A stretch of 64,000 bases of DNA from Halothermothrix sp. (GTDB lineage: Bacteria; Bacillota; Halanaerobiia; DY22613). Each line of letters starts with the position of its first letter. Positions within the stretch are counted from its first letter, which is position 1. Both the position numbers and the translations under genes were made by a program. Below, piece by piece: positions 7,278 through 17,102 of this stretch. The stretch spans positions 310,001 through 374,000 of the forward strand of contig JAENYK010000004.1 in NCBI GenBank assembly GCA_016841825.1, in the 5' to 3' direction. The notes under the pieces were generated by a model, which worked only from the letters and a program-made list of their open reading frames with translations, ran no database searches and had not been told where the DNA came from.

Positions 7278-8165
7278 TTAATCATCCGCTTCTACAGGAG
7301 CATCAACTGTCTGCTCTGTCTCTTCTATCGGAATACTATCCTGAGAATTAGCTTCAGCTTCCGGTTCAGCCTGAGCACCGTCTTTCTGATCTGCATTTGC
7401 AGCATTCTCCGAATCAGTATCAGGCTCTTCTGCTGCATCAGTATTGCTGGATTCCTCCTCTTCGTCATCGTCAATAGTGAACTCCAAGACTGCATTGTCA
7501 GTGATAATGAAGCCCTCTTCTTCACCTTCTAGTATGGAGACGAACTCTTCACAATTGATCTTCTCATCATCTTTACCGATTACCAGAACATCTCCTCTGG
7601 CAATTACCTTGTCCTCGGCTTCGATATATTCCAGATAATCACCTGTGATGTGATCCTCATCCACATCCATAATTACCTGACCATTAGCTACCAGATGATC
7701 TGTATCCCCACTCTTATAATTAACCTTATCCGCTTTAATGGTGATAATATCATTTTCAGTCTTTTCTTCCGAAGTCTCTTTCTTTTTCCTTACATAATAA
7801 ATGTCTACCTGCTGCTCAAAAAGAAATTCATCCTTCTTAAGATCAGCTTCCATCTCGATAGAGGTTATTTTGGTCTCACCCTGTAATACCACAACATTAC
7901 CGGAAAAATTGGCTCGTTCCTCATCCTCATAATACTCAATAGTATCTGCTGTTATCACATAATCCTTATAAACCATTCGGGCACTATCTTTGAATAGAAA
8001 ATACCCTTCTTTCTTAAAATAACGGCCATTAGTTGTATAAACTGTCCCTTTTTCCGCATATGCCTCACCCACAAAAATTACTCCAATTATTAAGATTAAC
8101 AGACTGATTCCGAGAATTCTAATCATTCTATAGCTGTTCGACTTACTTTTTGCCAGATCTCTCAT
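7278..8165 (-). CDS. lptA: LptA/OstA-like periplasmic LPS-bridge protein (295 aa)
   Basis: Residues about 16-38 form a signal peptide or anchor ending near AYA-EK. The body consists of repeated OstA-type beta segments (YVITADTIEYYEDEERANFSG, ITIKADKVNYKSGD, HITGDYLEYIEAEDKVIARG), the fold that forms the periplasmic LPS bridge between LptC and LptD. The last 70 residues are a very acidic Glu/Asp/Ala/Asn-rich tail not found in typical LptA (about 180 aa), likely disordered. The ATG overlaps the lptC stop by 4 nt, so the two are coupled. It is the last gene of lptD-lptC-lptA. The exact orthology within the OstA superfamily is not certain. Confidence 0.75.
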   Translation of the reverse strand: MRDLAKSKSNSYRMIRILGISLLILIIGVIFVGEAYAEKGTVYTTNGRYFKKEGYFLFKDSARMVYKDYVITADTIEYYEDEERANFSGNVVVLQGETKITSIEMEADLKKDEFLFEQQVDIYYVRKKKETSEEKTENDIITIKADKVNYKSGDTDHLVANGQVIMDVDEDHITGDYLEYIEAEDKVIARGDVLVIGKDDEKINCEEFVSILEGEEEGFIITDNAVLEFTIDDDEEEESSNTDAAEEPDTDSENAANADQKDGAQAEPEAEANSQDSIPIEETEQTVDAPVEADD

Positions 8166-8743
8166 TCCGCAACACCCCCATTTTCTTCCTGATTCTTTTC
8201 GTCTGCATCTTCAATATCAAACTCTACCATCACATCACCTGAGAAATCATAAATCTCTTCATCCACATCTAACTGCATCTCACTGGCATTTAAGATCATA
8301 TCCTTTTTCTTAATCTCAATCGTACCTGTTGTCAAAAATTTGCTGGTCTGATCATATTCCAGCACATCGGTTTTCATAACCTCTCCATCAGTTGTAGTGA
8401 CCAGGATATTATCTTGTAAAGTAAAAAGATCAGTCCTCCGGGAATATTCTCCACTATCAGCTGTCAAAAAATACTTGGCTACTCCTTCTTCATCATAAAT
8501 CTCACCATAGTCTATTTTACACAACTCAGTTCGATCATTACCTTTATCCAACACACTATTCACCTGCATCATCCACTGTTTATCTCCATCCTCATGACCG
8601 GATAAGGTAACCTGTGATAGGGTATAGGTCATCTCGTAGTCTCCACTACCACTCTCTTCTTCATTTTCCTCAAATATTTTCGGAAGGAAAATTAAACTTA
8701 TCAACAAAACAATCAAAAATATTTTTATTATTTTATTTGCCAA
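8162..8743 (-). CDS. lptC: LptC-like inner-membrane LPS transport protein (193 aa)
   Basis: The start is TTG at 8743, inside the 3' end of lptD, behind GGGGGG. Residues about 5-20 are a single hydrophobic anchor (IIKIFLIVLLISLIFLP), followed by a periplasmic OstA/LptC beta-jellyroll: YTLSQVTLSGHEDG, FLTADSGEYSRRTDLFTLQDN and MILNASEMQLDVDEEIYDFSG. The role is to receive LPS from the LptB2FG pump and pass it to LptA. The length matches the family. The C-terminus is acidic, as in the downstream LptA-like protein. Overlaps on both sides indicate one operon. Confidence 0.75.
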   Translation of the reverse strand: MANKIIKIFLIVLLISLIFLPKIFEENEEESGSGDYEMTYTLSQVTLSGHEDGDKQWMMQVNSVLDKGNDRTELCKIDYGEIYDEEGVAKYFLTADSGEYSRRTDLFTLQDNILVTTTDGEVMKTDVLEYDQTSKFLTTGTIEIKKKDMILNASEMQLDVDEEIYDFSGDVMVEFDIEDADEKNQEENGGVAE

Positions 8744-10940
8744 TCCTCATCCCCCCCAGGTTTAAATCTACCTGAATTGGCTCATCGGGACTCGAGCCTA
8801 TTCTTACCTTTTCTTTCGGGAATGCAATAATATTATACTGGAACCAGATCTCTTTTTGCACAAAATCATAGTTGACACTTATTTCCCGACAATGTAGGTT
8901 TCGAACCAATTCTACAGTAGCTTTCGTCTCCGAATCGGTTAGATCAAACCCTTTAGAAGGATCAAAACCAATTTCCGATTGTATATGCCAATCCTCGTTG
9001 ATCTGCCAGTCTAAATCAGATTCTAGCTCTTTAAATTCCATGTTCAGAGGATCAAATCGAGCATTCAAATCTAATTTGAAATCTGTATATTTTAAGTTAG
9101 CCTTTGCAGTAATCTCATTAAATTTATTCGTCTGCAAATTATAGGGCAAAATCAATTCAAAAGTATTATTATCAACTTTATAGACAGCTTTATTGTTTAA
9201 TATAGTGAAATACCTCGACTTTATATTATAGGTAGCACCTGAACTGACAGTAAATCCAGATTTAGTATAACCTACAGAAGCGGTAACATTCTGAGTATCA
9301 GTAACCAGTGGTTTATCAAAAGTAAATGGACTGGTTCCATCACCTTTTTGATACAAGTATTTTATTGTACTAAAAAGACCTTCCCTTTGCGAAATTCTTA
9401 ACTCTATTGATGGGTCATAGTTATAACTATAATCCGATGTCGAATATATATTATACGTAAAAGAACTTCTCGGAGTTATCGAAATAGGTCCCCATAGCTT
9501 GATCTGTTTTTGATAAGTTAACTTATTATATAATTTATATGCATCAGTCTCAGTACTATTTTGAATATAATGCCCTGCTTTCATTATATGGCTCAAAGGA
9601 GATATATAAGGTCTGAGGATCTTATTTGTCAGCCTACTATAATATACCCTGAGTTCCAATTCAGGTAATGTATAAATATATGTTGTCTTATTACTGGACG
9701 TAGCAGCTTTCCTGGCTAAAAGAGTCCAATCTATAATCCCAAATCTAGAATTTAATTTAACATCACCATTCCAGTAATTCCTATCTGGAGAGTCAAGTTG
9801 TTGATCCAGGGTATATTTCCCAGAAAAATTGACTCCGTAAACCTTAAAAGTAGATGATAGAACATTTTTCCAGGAGTAGCTCGGGATGTTACTGGACAAA
9901 TAATCATACCCAGTAAAGTTAGACTCCCAGCTTGCTTTATTTGTTCCATTGGCATAGCTTAATTTTGTTACATTGGTTCCATAATTCCGACTCTTAGATT
10001 GTAAAAGATTGGAACTAGTACTGAAATCCAAGTTTTCCCATTTATAAGTCTGAAAATGTTCTAAATCCAGATATGAGATGGATGTATTATCTCCAGTCTG
10101 CTGCATATATATAGAGGCATATCCTTGCTTATCCTTTTCATCCATATAAAAATACTTGGCTCCACCGCCAAATCCTAACTTCTGGTAATAGTCTAGATAT
10201 AATTCACCATGCTTATCATCATTTTCATCTTTACTGTAAAAACTATATAAGGTTTTGATAAACCAACCTGTCGTCGCAGAATAACCTACACTTGGAGTAA
10301 ATTTATTCTTCTCATCTTTCAAAGATTTAGAATAATAAGGCCAATAAAAAAGTGGTATCGTACCATTAAACTCCCAAAATGTTACATGATAGGCCTGAAT
10401 CTTATCCTCTGGATAGATCTTTATCCTTTTTGCTTTAAAGAGATAGTGGGGGTGGTCTAAATCACATGTGGTAAAATGTCCATCTAAAATGTCGATTAAA
10501 TCATCAGTATAAGTTGCTTCCCTTCCGCTAAGGTAAGCTAACTCATCGGTGTCCTCTAGTGATGTCTGAGCTTCGATATCCAGAATTAAACCTTTTTCAT
10601 CTTTTATGTGATATGTTAACTCCTGACCAGAATAAGTATCATCACCTTTTTGAATAGTCACACCACCCATTGCTTTAATTTCAATAACCTCACCTTTTTG
10701 AAAAAGAGCCTGGATCGTCTCTCCAGAAATAATTACATCATCTGTAACTACTTTAGCGTTACCATAAATATTGAGTAAATCGTCAGATTCTAAATACTGC
10801 ATTTTGTCTCCATACACTTTGACAATCTTTTCAGCATTGATAGGTATCGTGATAATTAATATAATCAATAGCGAATATAAGATACCTCTGCATTTATTAG
10901 ACCACATAGCACCACACTTCCTTTGCAATAAATTTTTCAT
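8733..10940 (-). CDS. lptD: LptD outer-membrane LPS translocon (735 aa)
   Basis: A signal-type segment (YSLLIILIITIPINA) is followed by an OstA-like N-terminal domain (about residues 40-190: KMQYLESDDLLNIYGNAKVV, GEVIEIKAMGGVTIQKGDDT) and the LptD signature around 180-215 (CDLDHPHYLFKAKRIKIYPE, IPLFYWPYY). A roughly 500-residue C-terminal barrel of alternating aromatic and polar strands completes it. LptD inserts LPS into the outer leaflet. The cysteine pattern of proteobacterial LptD is not conserved here. Start uncertain: ATG 10940 has a weak binding site; ATG 10907 behind GGAAG is an alternative. The divergent spacer (10941-11116) to the plus-strand protease gene must hold both promoters; I see no clear boxes. 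Confidence 0.85.
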   Translation of the reverse strand: MKNLLQRKCGAMWSNKCRGILYSLLIILIITIPINAEKIVKVYGDKMQYLESDDLLNIYGNAKVVTDDVIISGETIQALFQKGEVIEIKAMGGVTIQKGDDTYSGQELTYHIKDEKGLILDIEAQTSLEDTDELAYLSGREATYTDDLIDILDGHFTTCDLDHPHYLFKAKRIKIYPEDKIQAYHVTFWEFNGTIPLFYWPYYSKSLKDEKNKFTPSVGYSATTGWFIKTLYSFYSKDENDDKHGELYLDYYQKLGFGGGAKYFYMDEKDKQGYASIYMQQTGDNTSISYLDLEHFQTYKWENLDFSTSSNLLQSKSRNYGTNVTKLSYANGTNKASWESNFTGYDYLSSNIPSYSWKNVLSSTFKVYGVNFSGKYTLDQQLDSPDRNYWNGDVKLNSRFGIIDWTLLARKAATSSNKTTYIYTLPELELRVYYSRLTNKILRPYISPLSHIMKAGHYIQNSTETDAYKLYNKLTYQKQIKLWGPISITPRSSFTYNIYSTSDYSYNYDPSIELRISQREGLFSTIKYLYQKGDGTSPFTFDKPLVTDTQNVTASVGYTKSGFTVSSGATYNIKSRYFTILNNKAVYKVDNNTFELILPYNLQTNKFNEITAKANLKYTDFKLDLNARFDPLNMEFKELESDLDWQINEDWHIQSEIGFDPSKGFDLTDSETKATVELVRNLHCREISVNYDFVQKEIWFQYNIIAFPKEKVRIGSSPDEPIQVDLNLGGMRIGK

Positions 10941-11116
10941 TTTAACCTACAAAAATGGAACTTTTTAAGTCCCTAAGCGTCACAAACTATATCAAAACAA
11001 ATTCTCGATATATACCTAAATCTCCTTCACAGATGAATAACCAAATTTTTATTAAAGACTTTTTTTCTAAAAAACACCTTTAGAAAACAAATTTTACGAA
11101 TAAGGAAGTGATCTTA

Positions 11117-12943
11117 ATGAACAAAAAATATATTCTGCCAATAAGTTTTTTGCTCTTAACATTATTACTGACAGCTTGTTTTGGTCCCAGAGTACATATC
11201 ACCGGTCAGATAGTTGACCAGAATGGACGTCTGGTGGAGGGAATTAACGTCATCTGTAAAGGTTCAACAGATAGAACAGATAGTTCTGGTCGTTTTTCTT
11301 TCACAATCGAAAGCGTAGATTACCCAACAGATGTTAATATCACCTTTGAAGGCTCTAAATTAGGATTCGAAACTTCTACCAGATCTATCAGAATCGAACC
11401 TGATGAAGATCGAAATATGGGAAAAGTTACCTTGCAGCGAGTTAAAGCTTTAATTTATGGAGAAGTGACTGGTAACTTTTTTGATCAAAGTATGCAGCCC
11501 ATGAACACTGAACAGGTTGAATTACCAACCAGACCAAATCTGCCTTATCCCGAAGGAGAAATTATTGTTAAGTTTAAAGATAGTGTTCAAACTCAGGGAA
11601 TTAATACTCTTTCTGCTAATATGAACTTGGAGGTAGTAAAAAAATTCTCCAAAATGAACATTTTTACTGTCAGAGCAGCAGGAGATATGGATCAGACTAT
11701 CCAATCTTTAAAAGAAAGACCTGATGTTGAATATGCAGAACCTAATTACTATATCTATCCTTTGAGTGTTGAGACTGATCAAATCACTCCCAGTGGGTAT
11801 GTATCGAACTATACATGGAATCTGGAAGCGATTAATGTCCCCTTAACCTGGACGCATGAAGAGACGGGGAGTCGTAGTGTAACCGTAGCAGTTTTGGATA
11901 CTGGCATTGAGCGCAATCTTTCCGATTTAGAGTATAATATAGACTGGGAGCTGGGTTATGATTTTGTTGATAACGATGACGATCCCAGTGTCTGGTGGGA
12001 GACTCACGGAACTCAGGTAGCTTCAATTATTGGAGCTCGACCCGACAATGGCTATGGAATTGATGGAGTCAACCAACAGGTGAGTATCGTCCCGATTAGA
12101 ATTTTAAATTCGGTCAATAATGATGGTGTTTATGGCAAAACCACTGATCTTCTTCTGGGTATGGAGCATGCGATTAATATGGGTGTGGATATCATCAATC
12201 TAAGTATCGCTATGGATATACCCATCTACTCCGATAGTCAGGCGGTTAATGAGATGATTGATCTTGCTGAACGTAGCGGCGTCTTAATTGTGGCAGCTGC
12301 CGGAAATGATGGGGATTCCACCCCCGTTTACCCGGCTTCCCACTCCAGGGTGCTATCTGTAGGTGCTGTCGGGCCGACACTACAACCAGCATCCTACACT
12401 AACCGGGGTGTTGACATCTACGCTCCAGGGGGAGACTACTACCTCTACCCTGCCAGTCAGTATAACACGATCAAAACCTTAGAAGGGTGGGCTCAGGGTA
12501 CTTCTATAGCCAGTGCCCATGTAGCCGGTGTAGCTGCTCTATTAAAAGCCAGTAGCCCATATCTATCTCCAGCCGAGATGCGGTATCGGTTAACTGATAC
12601 ATCATTACAATTTCCTTACGATGATATAAGTAATCCCGGATTAGTCGATGCCTATAGAGCCATTACCAACATTGAACATGGACGCATTGCGGTCTTCGTA
12701 GGTCATGAGGAGAGCAATTACTTCCGCTATGAAAGTGAAGAATCAACCTATACCTATATTCAATCTGGCAAGAATATGTATCAGATCTCCACAGTGCCGC
12801 CGGGCTGGCATTGGGTTTATGCCTGGGTTGATCGGGATGCTGATGGCAGATTATCATATTACGACTATTATGCTGAAGAACATGTTTATCTGGATGAAGG
12901 GGATCAACAGAGAATAGACTTACAGCTTAGAACATGGTATTAA
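11117..12943 (+). CDS. Lipoprotein subtilisin-like serine protease (S8), about 608 aa
   Basis: ATG 11117 follows AAGGAAG by 8 nt; a GTG 9 nt upstream is in frame but overlaps that site. The signal peptide ends in a lipobox (LLLTAC), so the protein is lipid-anchored outside the cytoplasmic membrane. Next comes a carboxypeptidase-regulatory-like beta domain (about 25-110, GQIVDQNGRLVEGINV), then a propeptide resembling the fervidolysin/I9 type (EGEIIVKFKDSV ... DVEYAEPNYYI). The S8 domain has all three catalytic motifs: Asp in VAVLDTGIE, His in HGTQVASIIGA and Ser in GTSIASAHVAGVAAL. A C-terminal beta domain with Asp-rich DRDADGRLSYYDYY may bind calcium. A BsuPI-type protein gene follows 110 bp downstream on the same strand. 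Confidence 0.85.
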   Translation: MNKKYILPISFLLLTLLLTACFGPRVHITGQIVDQNGRLVEGINVICKGSTDRTDSSGRFSFTIESVDYPTDVNITFEGSKLGFETSTRSIRIEPDEDRNMGKVTLQRVKALIYGEVTGNFFDQSMQPMNTEQVELPTRPNLPYPEGEIIVKFKDSVQTQGINTLSANMNLEVVKKFSKMNIFTVRAAGDMDQTIQSLKERPDVEYAEPNYYIYPLSVETDQITPSGYVSNYTWNLEAINVPLTWTHEETGSRSVTVAVLDTGIERNLSDLEYNIDWELGYDFVDNDDDPSVWWETHGTQVASIIGARPDNGYGIDGVNQQVSIVPIRILNSVNNDGVYGKTTDLLLGMEHAINMGVDIINLSIAMDIPIYSDSQAVNEMIDLAERSGVLIVAAAGNDGDSTPVYPASHSRVLSVGAVGPTLQPASYTNRGVDIYAPGGDYYLYPASQYNTIKTLEGWAQGTSIASAHVAGVAALLKASSPYLSPAEMRYRLTDTSLQFPYDDISNPGLVDAYRAITNIEHGRIAVFVGHEESNYFRYESEESTYTYIQSGKNMYQISTVPPGWHWVYAWVDRDADGRLSYYDYYAEEHVYLDEGDQQRIDLQLRTWY

Positions 12944-13053
12944 AGTGATCGTTGATGCTTAAGAATTATAACACCTGAAGACGATTGACTTTCACCCTGG
13001 ATTATGGTAGTAGATCATAATATAAATAATAAATTTTTGAAAGGAGTGTTGTT

Positions 13054-13839
13054 ATGAAAAAAGCTACTTTATTATTACTCAGTAGTATCTTTATCTGTCT
13101 TTTCACAGGTTTGGTGTTTGCAGCCCATGATCAATATGTAAATCAGTTAGGTGTCGACTTTTCTTTAGCCCCTTCTTCGGAGAGCCAAATGGATTATTTG
13201 CCTTTAGATCCGATAGCTCATTTTTATGGAATCTACTATAATTATGACTCTCACGATAATGAGATCAATGGAAGATGGGATAAAAACAACTTTACTCTGG
13301 TTCTAAATAGTAAGGTCGCTGAACTTAATAAAAAACGGGAAATTTTAAATAACCCAGTGGTTAAGATTAATGGACATATCATGATTCCCATTGAATTCCT
13401 GGAAAAGATGTTGAATATCAACTTTAGATGGAATCCAAGTTCCTCTTCAGCCATCGTGATTAAACCTATTGGCAGCTACTCAGAAGTCATTGATATATTT
13501 ATGATGACCAATAAGAACTATTATAACTTTGGTCAACAGGTTGTTGTCACTATGATCCTGAAGAACACATCGTCATCCAGAATTACTGTTCCTTTCAGAA
13601 CCAGTCAGATCTTTGATGCCCGGTTATCCTATCAGGGTCGGGAAATCTGGCGGTACAGCAAAGGTAAAATGTTCACTACGGCCTTAAGTAATCTGGAATT
13701 TGAACCAAATGAATCCAAGGTATATACCTTTACTTTACCCGATGAGTTAATCCTAACTCCCGCTCAGTATGAATTGATCGGTTATATGGTTTCCGACCAA
13801 CAGGTAACCTCCGATACTTATTACTTTAATGTTCAATAA
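13054..13839 (+). CDS. Secreted BsuPI-type proteinase-inhibitor-domain protein (261 aa)
   Basis: The ATG lies behind AAAGGAGTG. It has a clear Sec signal peptide (ending VFA-AH). Residues about 30-140 resemble a copper-amine-oxidase-like stalk domain (VVKINGHIMIPIEFLEKMLNI). Residues about 148-260 match the intracellular proteinase inhibitor BsuPI beta-sandwich (YYNFGQQVVVTMILKNTSSS, FDARLSYQGREIW, FEPNESKVYTFTLP). BsuPI inhibits a subtilisin-like protease in Bacillus, so its place directly after a subtilase gene suggests an inhibitor or chaperone for that protease. The domain call is fairly sure; the pairing is inference. Confidence 0.75.
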   Translation: MKKATLLLLSSIFICLFTGLVFAAHDQYVNQLGVDFSLAPSSESQMDYLPLDPIAHFYGIYYNYDSHDNEINGRWDKNNFTLVLNSKVAELNKKREILNNPVVKINGHIMIPIEFLEKMLNINFRWNPSSSSAIVIKPIGSYSEVIDIFMMTNKNYYNFGQQVVVTMILKNTSSSRITVPFRTSQIFDARLSYQGREIWRYSKGKMFTTALSNLEFEPNESKVYTFTLPDELILTPAQYELIGYMVSDQQVTSDTYYFNVQ

Positions 13840-13912
13840 TTAGATATCTAAAAATATTAATAGAGACTCTCATTAATTTTAAAGAATTGAACAGTTCATA
13901 ACTAACCAGGGT

Positions 13913-13952
13913 GGTGGTGTCCAGCGTTCTCACTGACAACACCACCTTTCTT
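13913..13952 (+). terminator. Terminator of the protease-inhibitor unit
   Basis: GGTGGTGT (13913-13920) pairs with ACACCACC (13939-13946) and is followed on the plus strand by TTTCTTG. Confidence 0.8.
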
Positions 13953-14043
13953 GTCTTCAAGAATAGACAATTTCTCAGCAAAGCTGATAAAATCCCCTGA
14001 TTAAGTCCATAATACCCCTAAAATCTTTTTGAATACAATTAGA

Positions 14044-14072
14044 CCACTGTAGCATTCTTTGCAGTACAGTGG
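14044..14072 (-). terminator. Hairpin after lptF/G
   Basis: CCACTGTA (14044-14051) pairs perfectly with TACAGTGG (14065-14072). It lies 65 bp past the lptF/G stop on the minus strand. The following T-content is modest (TCTAATTGT). Confidence 0.6.
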
Positions 14073-14137
14073 CCTCATCGTCCATCCTCAAGCTTTGTAT
14101 GATCTTCAATCATTGCAAAACACGCCTTTCACCTCAC

Positions 14138-15250
14138 CTAAAAGAAAAATTCCTCCTTAATGATTAGGATAACTCCCAGTGCTCCGAAAATCCATAAGGG
14201 TAACCAGGCAGCCCAATATGCATCAATGGCTCCCGCACTACCTAAAGACCGAAACAAAGAATCAACAACAAAAAAGGCGAAGGTAATCACTAAAGCGATG
14301 ATAACCCCAATCACCCAACCTCTATGATTTCGAATACTCAAAGGAGCACCTATCAGTACAAAGATAAATGGTACAAAAGAAGAAGACAATTTTCGATGAT
14401 AGTCTACCAGATAGGAGTCCATTTTAATTCCACTTTTTAAAAAGAGCTGGATATCGTCATATAACTCATCTCTGGTCATTTCAGATGTCGTTTTCTGATT
14501 TCGAGATAAAAACTCTAGTCCATCACTAACGGGAACTTCCATCTTAGTAAAAGTCCCTTCCTTAATGATAAATCCCGCTTCGTCAAACTCATGAATAACG
14601 CCATCTTCCAACTCCCAGACCGATTCATCAAACCTACCCTTTTTAGCTACTATCACTCTTGGGAAAGAACTTTTTTTGCCATCATATGCCATCTCATAAA
14701 TGATCACATCATAAAGTAGTTGGTGAGTTCGGTCTACCTGACGAACGTAGAACTGTCGATCATCAGGTCCCGAAAGAAAAGTATTTTCTTTAATCGTCGG
14801 AGTAACATCTTTAACTATCAACTCCCGTAAGATATTTAATGCCCGATGGTTTGCCCATGGTGCTACCTCTTCATTGAGCCAGAACACTGTCAAAGAAATC
14901 AATATTCCCAGGATCAATATCGGTATGAGAATCCGATGAATTCCAAAACCACTAATTCTCATAATAGTTATTTCATTATCTTTTGCCAAACGCCCCAGGG
15001 AATAAAAGGTAGCAAAAAGAGTACCCATTGGTAAAGCCATAACAAAAATCTCAGGCAAACGGTAAACAAGGATCTTGACAACTTCAATCACTGCTACCCG
15101 TTTGGTAACAATTAAGTCTGTCAACTCAAAAAGAGTGTTTCCTAGAAATATTACCGTTATTCCAACTGCACAAAAGATTACAGGATAGAGCAGCTCTCCA
15201 AACAGATATTTTGAAAGTATCGGAAAAATCCCCTTGCTGTTATTCCTCAC
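14138..15250 (-). CDS. LptF/LptG-family LPS export permease (370 aa)
   Basis: The GTG start at 15250 lies behind GGAGGAGATC. It has the YjgP/YjgQ layout: two or three N-terminal transmembrane segments (YPVIFCAVGITVIFLGNTLF, and around 55-120), a periplasmic beta-jellyroll (about 130-265) and three C-terminal transmembrane segments (SSSFVPFIFVLIGAPLSIRN is the family signature, then VIGVIIALVITFAFFVVDSL). It extracts LPS from the inner membrane with LptB. Only one LptF/G-type gene is present here; the partner and lptB must be elsewhere, or the protein acts as a homodimer. Which of F or G it is cannot be told. Confidence 0.85.
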   Translation of the reverse strand: MRNNSKGIFPILSKYLFGELLYPVIFCAVGITVIFLGNTLFELTDLIVTKRVAVIEVVKILVYRLPEIFVMALPMGTLFATFYSLGRLAKDNEITIMRISGFGIHRILIPILILGILISLTVFWLNEEVAPWANHRALNILRELIVKDVTPTIKENTFLSGPDDRQFYVRQVDRTHQLLYDVIIYEMAYDGKKSSFPRVIVAKKGRFDESVWELEDGVIHEFDEAGFIIKEGTFTKMEVPVSDGLEFLSRNQKTTSEMTRDELYDDIQLFLKSGIKMDSYLVDYHRKLSSSFVPFIFVLIGAPLSIRNHRGWVIGVIIALVITFAFFVVDSLFRSLGSAGAIDAYWAAWLPLWIFGALGVILIIKEEFFF

Positions 15251-15275
15251 TTAGATCTCCTCCAACTACTTAAGT

Positions 15276-15298
15276 CAAATGTAATCAAGCTACATTTG
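15276..15298. repeat. 8-bp inverted repeat between the barrel gene and lptF/G
   Basis: CAAATGTA (15276-15283) and TACATTTG (15291-15298) are perfect complements with a 7-nt spacer. There is no T-run. It could be an operator or a weak terminator. Confidence 0.45.
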
Positions 15299-15348
15299 TT
15301 TACAGCATAGATTTATTAAAGGATTATGTTAACAAATGATTCGTTACA

Positions 15349-15984
15349 TTAAAAAGCACTGGAATAACCAATTCCGTAGGTAAACTCCCCAAAATTAATA
15401 ACACCCAGGTTTAGAACAAAATGCTCATTAAACAGAAAATCTGCTCCAAGATTAATTTCATTCTGCAAAAATTCTAATTTACAGTTAGTAACCGGAATTA
15501 AAGCACTGCTACCACTACTGCTAATGGTAACCGGATTAAAAGTTTTGTTAAGTCCAAAATAAAGGCCATCAAAAGCACCGGTGCCAAATCCCAAATGCCC
15601 TCTAAGATTAGATTTATAGTCTATAGTCTTACTGGCAACTACAAACAAATCACGATTTCTTAAACCCAGGGCTATAGAAGGCTGAATTTGCATCTCCCGA
15701 ACTACTCTGGCTTTAACCCCACCATGAACCTCTGATTCAGCAAAATTATTTTGATTATCTAAACTAACAAAAATCTCAAAATTCTCCCAAATACCATAGT
15801 TAAAACTCAAAGTACTTTCATCTCCACCGATAACCTGAAAATTCAAACCATACTTACCTTCAGCCGGAGTATCCGCAATTGGGGTCTTAATCAAACCCTT
15901 CATTCCCTGTAAAGAGGTTGCAGATGCGGGGATAACCATGATAAACACAAGGGCAAATGTAATTATAAAAGTCATTTTTTTCAT
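15349..15984 (-). CDS. Small outer-membrane beta-barrel-like protein (211 aa)
   Basis: The signal peptide (ending ASA-TS) is followed by a GLIKTPIADTPAEGKYGLNF segment. This opening, a leaflet with TPTA-like spacing, is typical of YjbH-like exported proteins. Alternating strands follow, rich in Gly, Asn and aromatic residues (LSFNYGIWENFEIFVSL, GHLGFGTGAFDGLYFGLNK). The sequence ends in a strand (EFTYGIGYSSAF) whose terminal Phe is the usual signal recognised by BamA. No enzymatic motif. It sits between lpxD and lptF/G, consistent with an outer-membrane location. Exact function unknown. Confidence 0.6.
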   Translation of the reverse strand: MKKMTFIITFALVFIMVIPASATSLQGMKGLIKTPIADTPAEGKYGLNFQVIGGDESTLSFNYGIWENFEIFVSLDNQNNFAESEVHGGVKARVVREMQIQPSIALGLRNRDLFVVASKTIDYKSNLRGHLGFGTGAFDGLYFGLNKTFNPVTISSSGSSALIPVTNCKLEFLQNEINLGADFLFNEHFVLNLGVINFGEFTYGIGYSSAF

Positions 15985-16016
15985 TATAAATCGAATACCT
16001 CCCTTTACTTATTCTT

Positions 16017-17048
16017 TTAATCTTTCAATTTTTCCTCTAACTCGACTAATTTTTTTTCCAAATTTCTGATCTGCTTCATTAATTCAGGTAATTTTCTTAC
16101 AGAAGCCTTGATCCGATAATCTTTACGATGCTCCTGAGCAGGAGCTCCCGACAAAAACATTCTGTCTTCTACATCATTAGTGATTAAGCCTCTGGCTGCC
16201 AGGGTCACGTGATCTCCTATCGTCAAATGCCCAAATGCTCCTGACTGACCTGCCAGGGTGACACGTTTACCCAATTTCGTACTTCCGGCAATTCCGCTTT
16301 GAGCAACGATTAAGCACTCCGGGCCAGTAGTGACATTATGTCCCAGATGAACCAGGTTATCCAATTTAGAACCTCTGCCAACTCTGGTTGAATCAATAGC
16401 TCCACGGTCAATAGTGACATTGGCACCAATCTCAACATCATCTTCGATAATTACATCTCCCAGCTGAGGCAGCTTATAATGACCATCATTGGTAGTTACA
16501 AAACCATAACCATCTGATCCGATGACCGCCCCAGCATGAATGATCACCCGATCACCAATCTGTGTCCCATATTCCACCACCACATTAGCATGAATTTCAC
16601 AATTCATGCCAACATGAACACCCTGTCCAATGTACACTCCGGGTCCGATTACTGTTCCTTCACCAATGATAGCACCTTTATCAATCACAACATATGGATG
16701 AATGGACACATCTGAAGCGATTTGAGCTTGCGCGTGAATAACACTGGTCGAATGAATCTCACCTGTCTTAAGTGGTTCTGGCATAAATTCATGGGCAATA
16801 CGGGCATAAGCTAATCGGGGATTGTCTACTTGTAGCAAATTTTTACTCGACTTAGTAATTGATTTTGGGACAATAACCGCTGCTACATCAGTCATTTCAG
16901 CCGCAGTATGTAGCTCTTCTGATTCAGCAAAGGTTATACTACCAGGTTTTGCACCATCCTTGACACTACCCACTCCTATAATCATCATATCATTATTTCC
17001 TATCACAATACCACCAACAATTTCTGCCAATTGACCAAGGGTTTTCAA
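16017..17048 (-). CDS. lpxD: LpxD, UDP-3-O-acyl-glucosamine N-acyltransferase
   Basis: The enzyme adds the N-linked acyl chain in lipid A synthesis. An N-terminal uridine-binding domain ([12 protein letters not shown] ... DAAVIV-type region to about 100) precedes a left-handed beta helix of hexapeptide repeats ([39 protein letters not shown]). The catalytic His is in the [10 protein letters not shown] motif. The C-terminal helix (about 310 to the end) is the ACP-binding type. I chose TTG 17048, giving [13 protein letters not shown], because GGAGGAGG lies at the right distance before it; the open frame extends to 17072. lpxD alone of the lpx genes is here, inside the Skp/Bam cluster. Confidence 0.9.
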   Translation of the reverse strand: MKTLGQLAEIVGGIVIGNNDMMIIGVGSVKDGAKPGSITFAESEELHTAAEMTDVAAVIVPKSITKSSKNLLQVDNPRLAYARIAHEFMPEPLKTGEIHSTSVIHAQAQIASDVSIHPYVVIDKGAIIGEGTVIGPGVYIGQGVHVGMNCEIHANVVVEYGTQIGDRVIIHAGAVIGSDGYGFVTTNDGHYKLPQLGDVIIEDDVEIGANVTIDRGAIDSTRVGRGSKLDNLVHLGHNVTTGPECLIVAQSGIAGSTKLGKRVTLAGQSGAFGHLTIGDHVTLAARGLITNDVEDRMFLSGAPAQEHRKDYRIKASVRKLPELMKQIRNLEKKLVELEEKLKD

Positions 17049-17102
17049 TATACCTTCCTCCTCCAAATCCAACTCAGTAGATCAACTCATCTTAAGTAAA
17101 GT

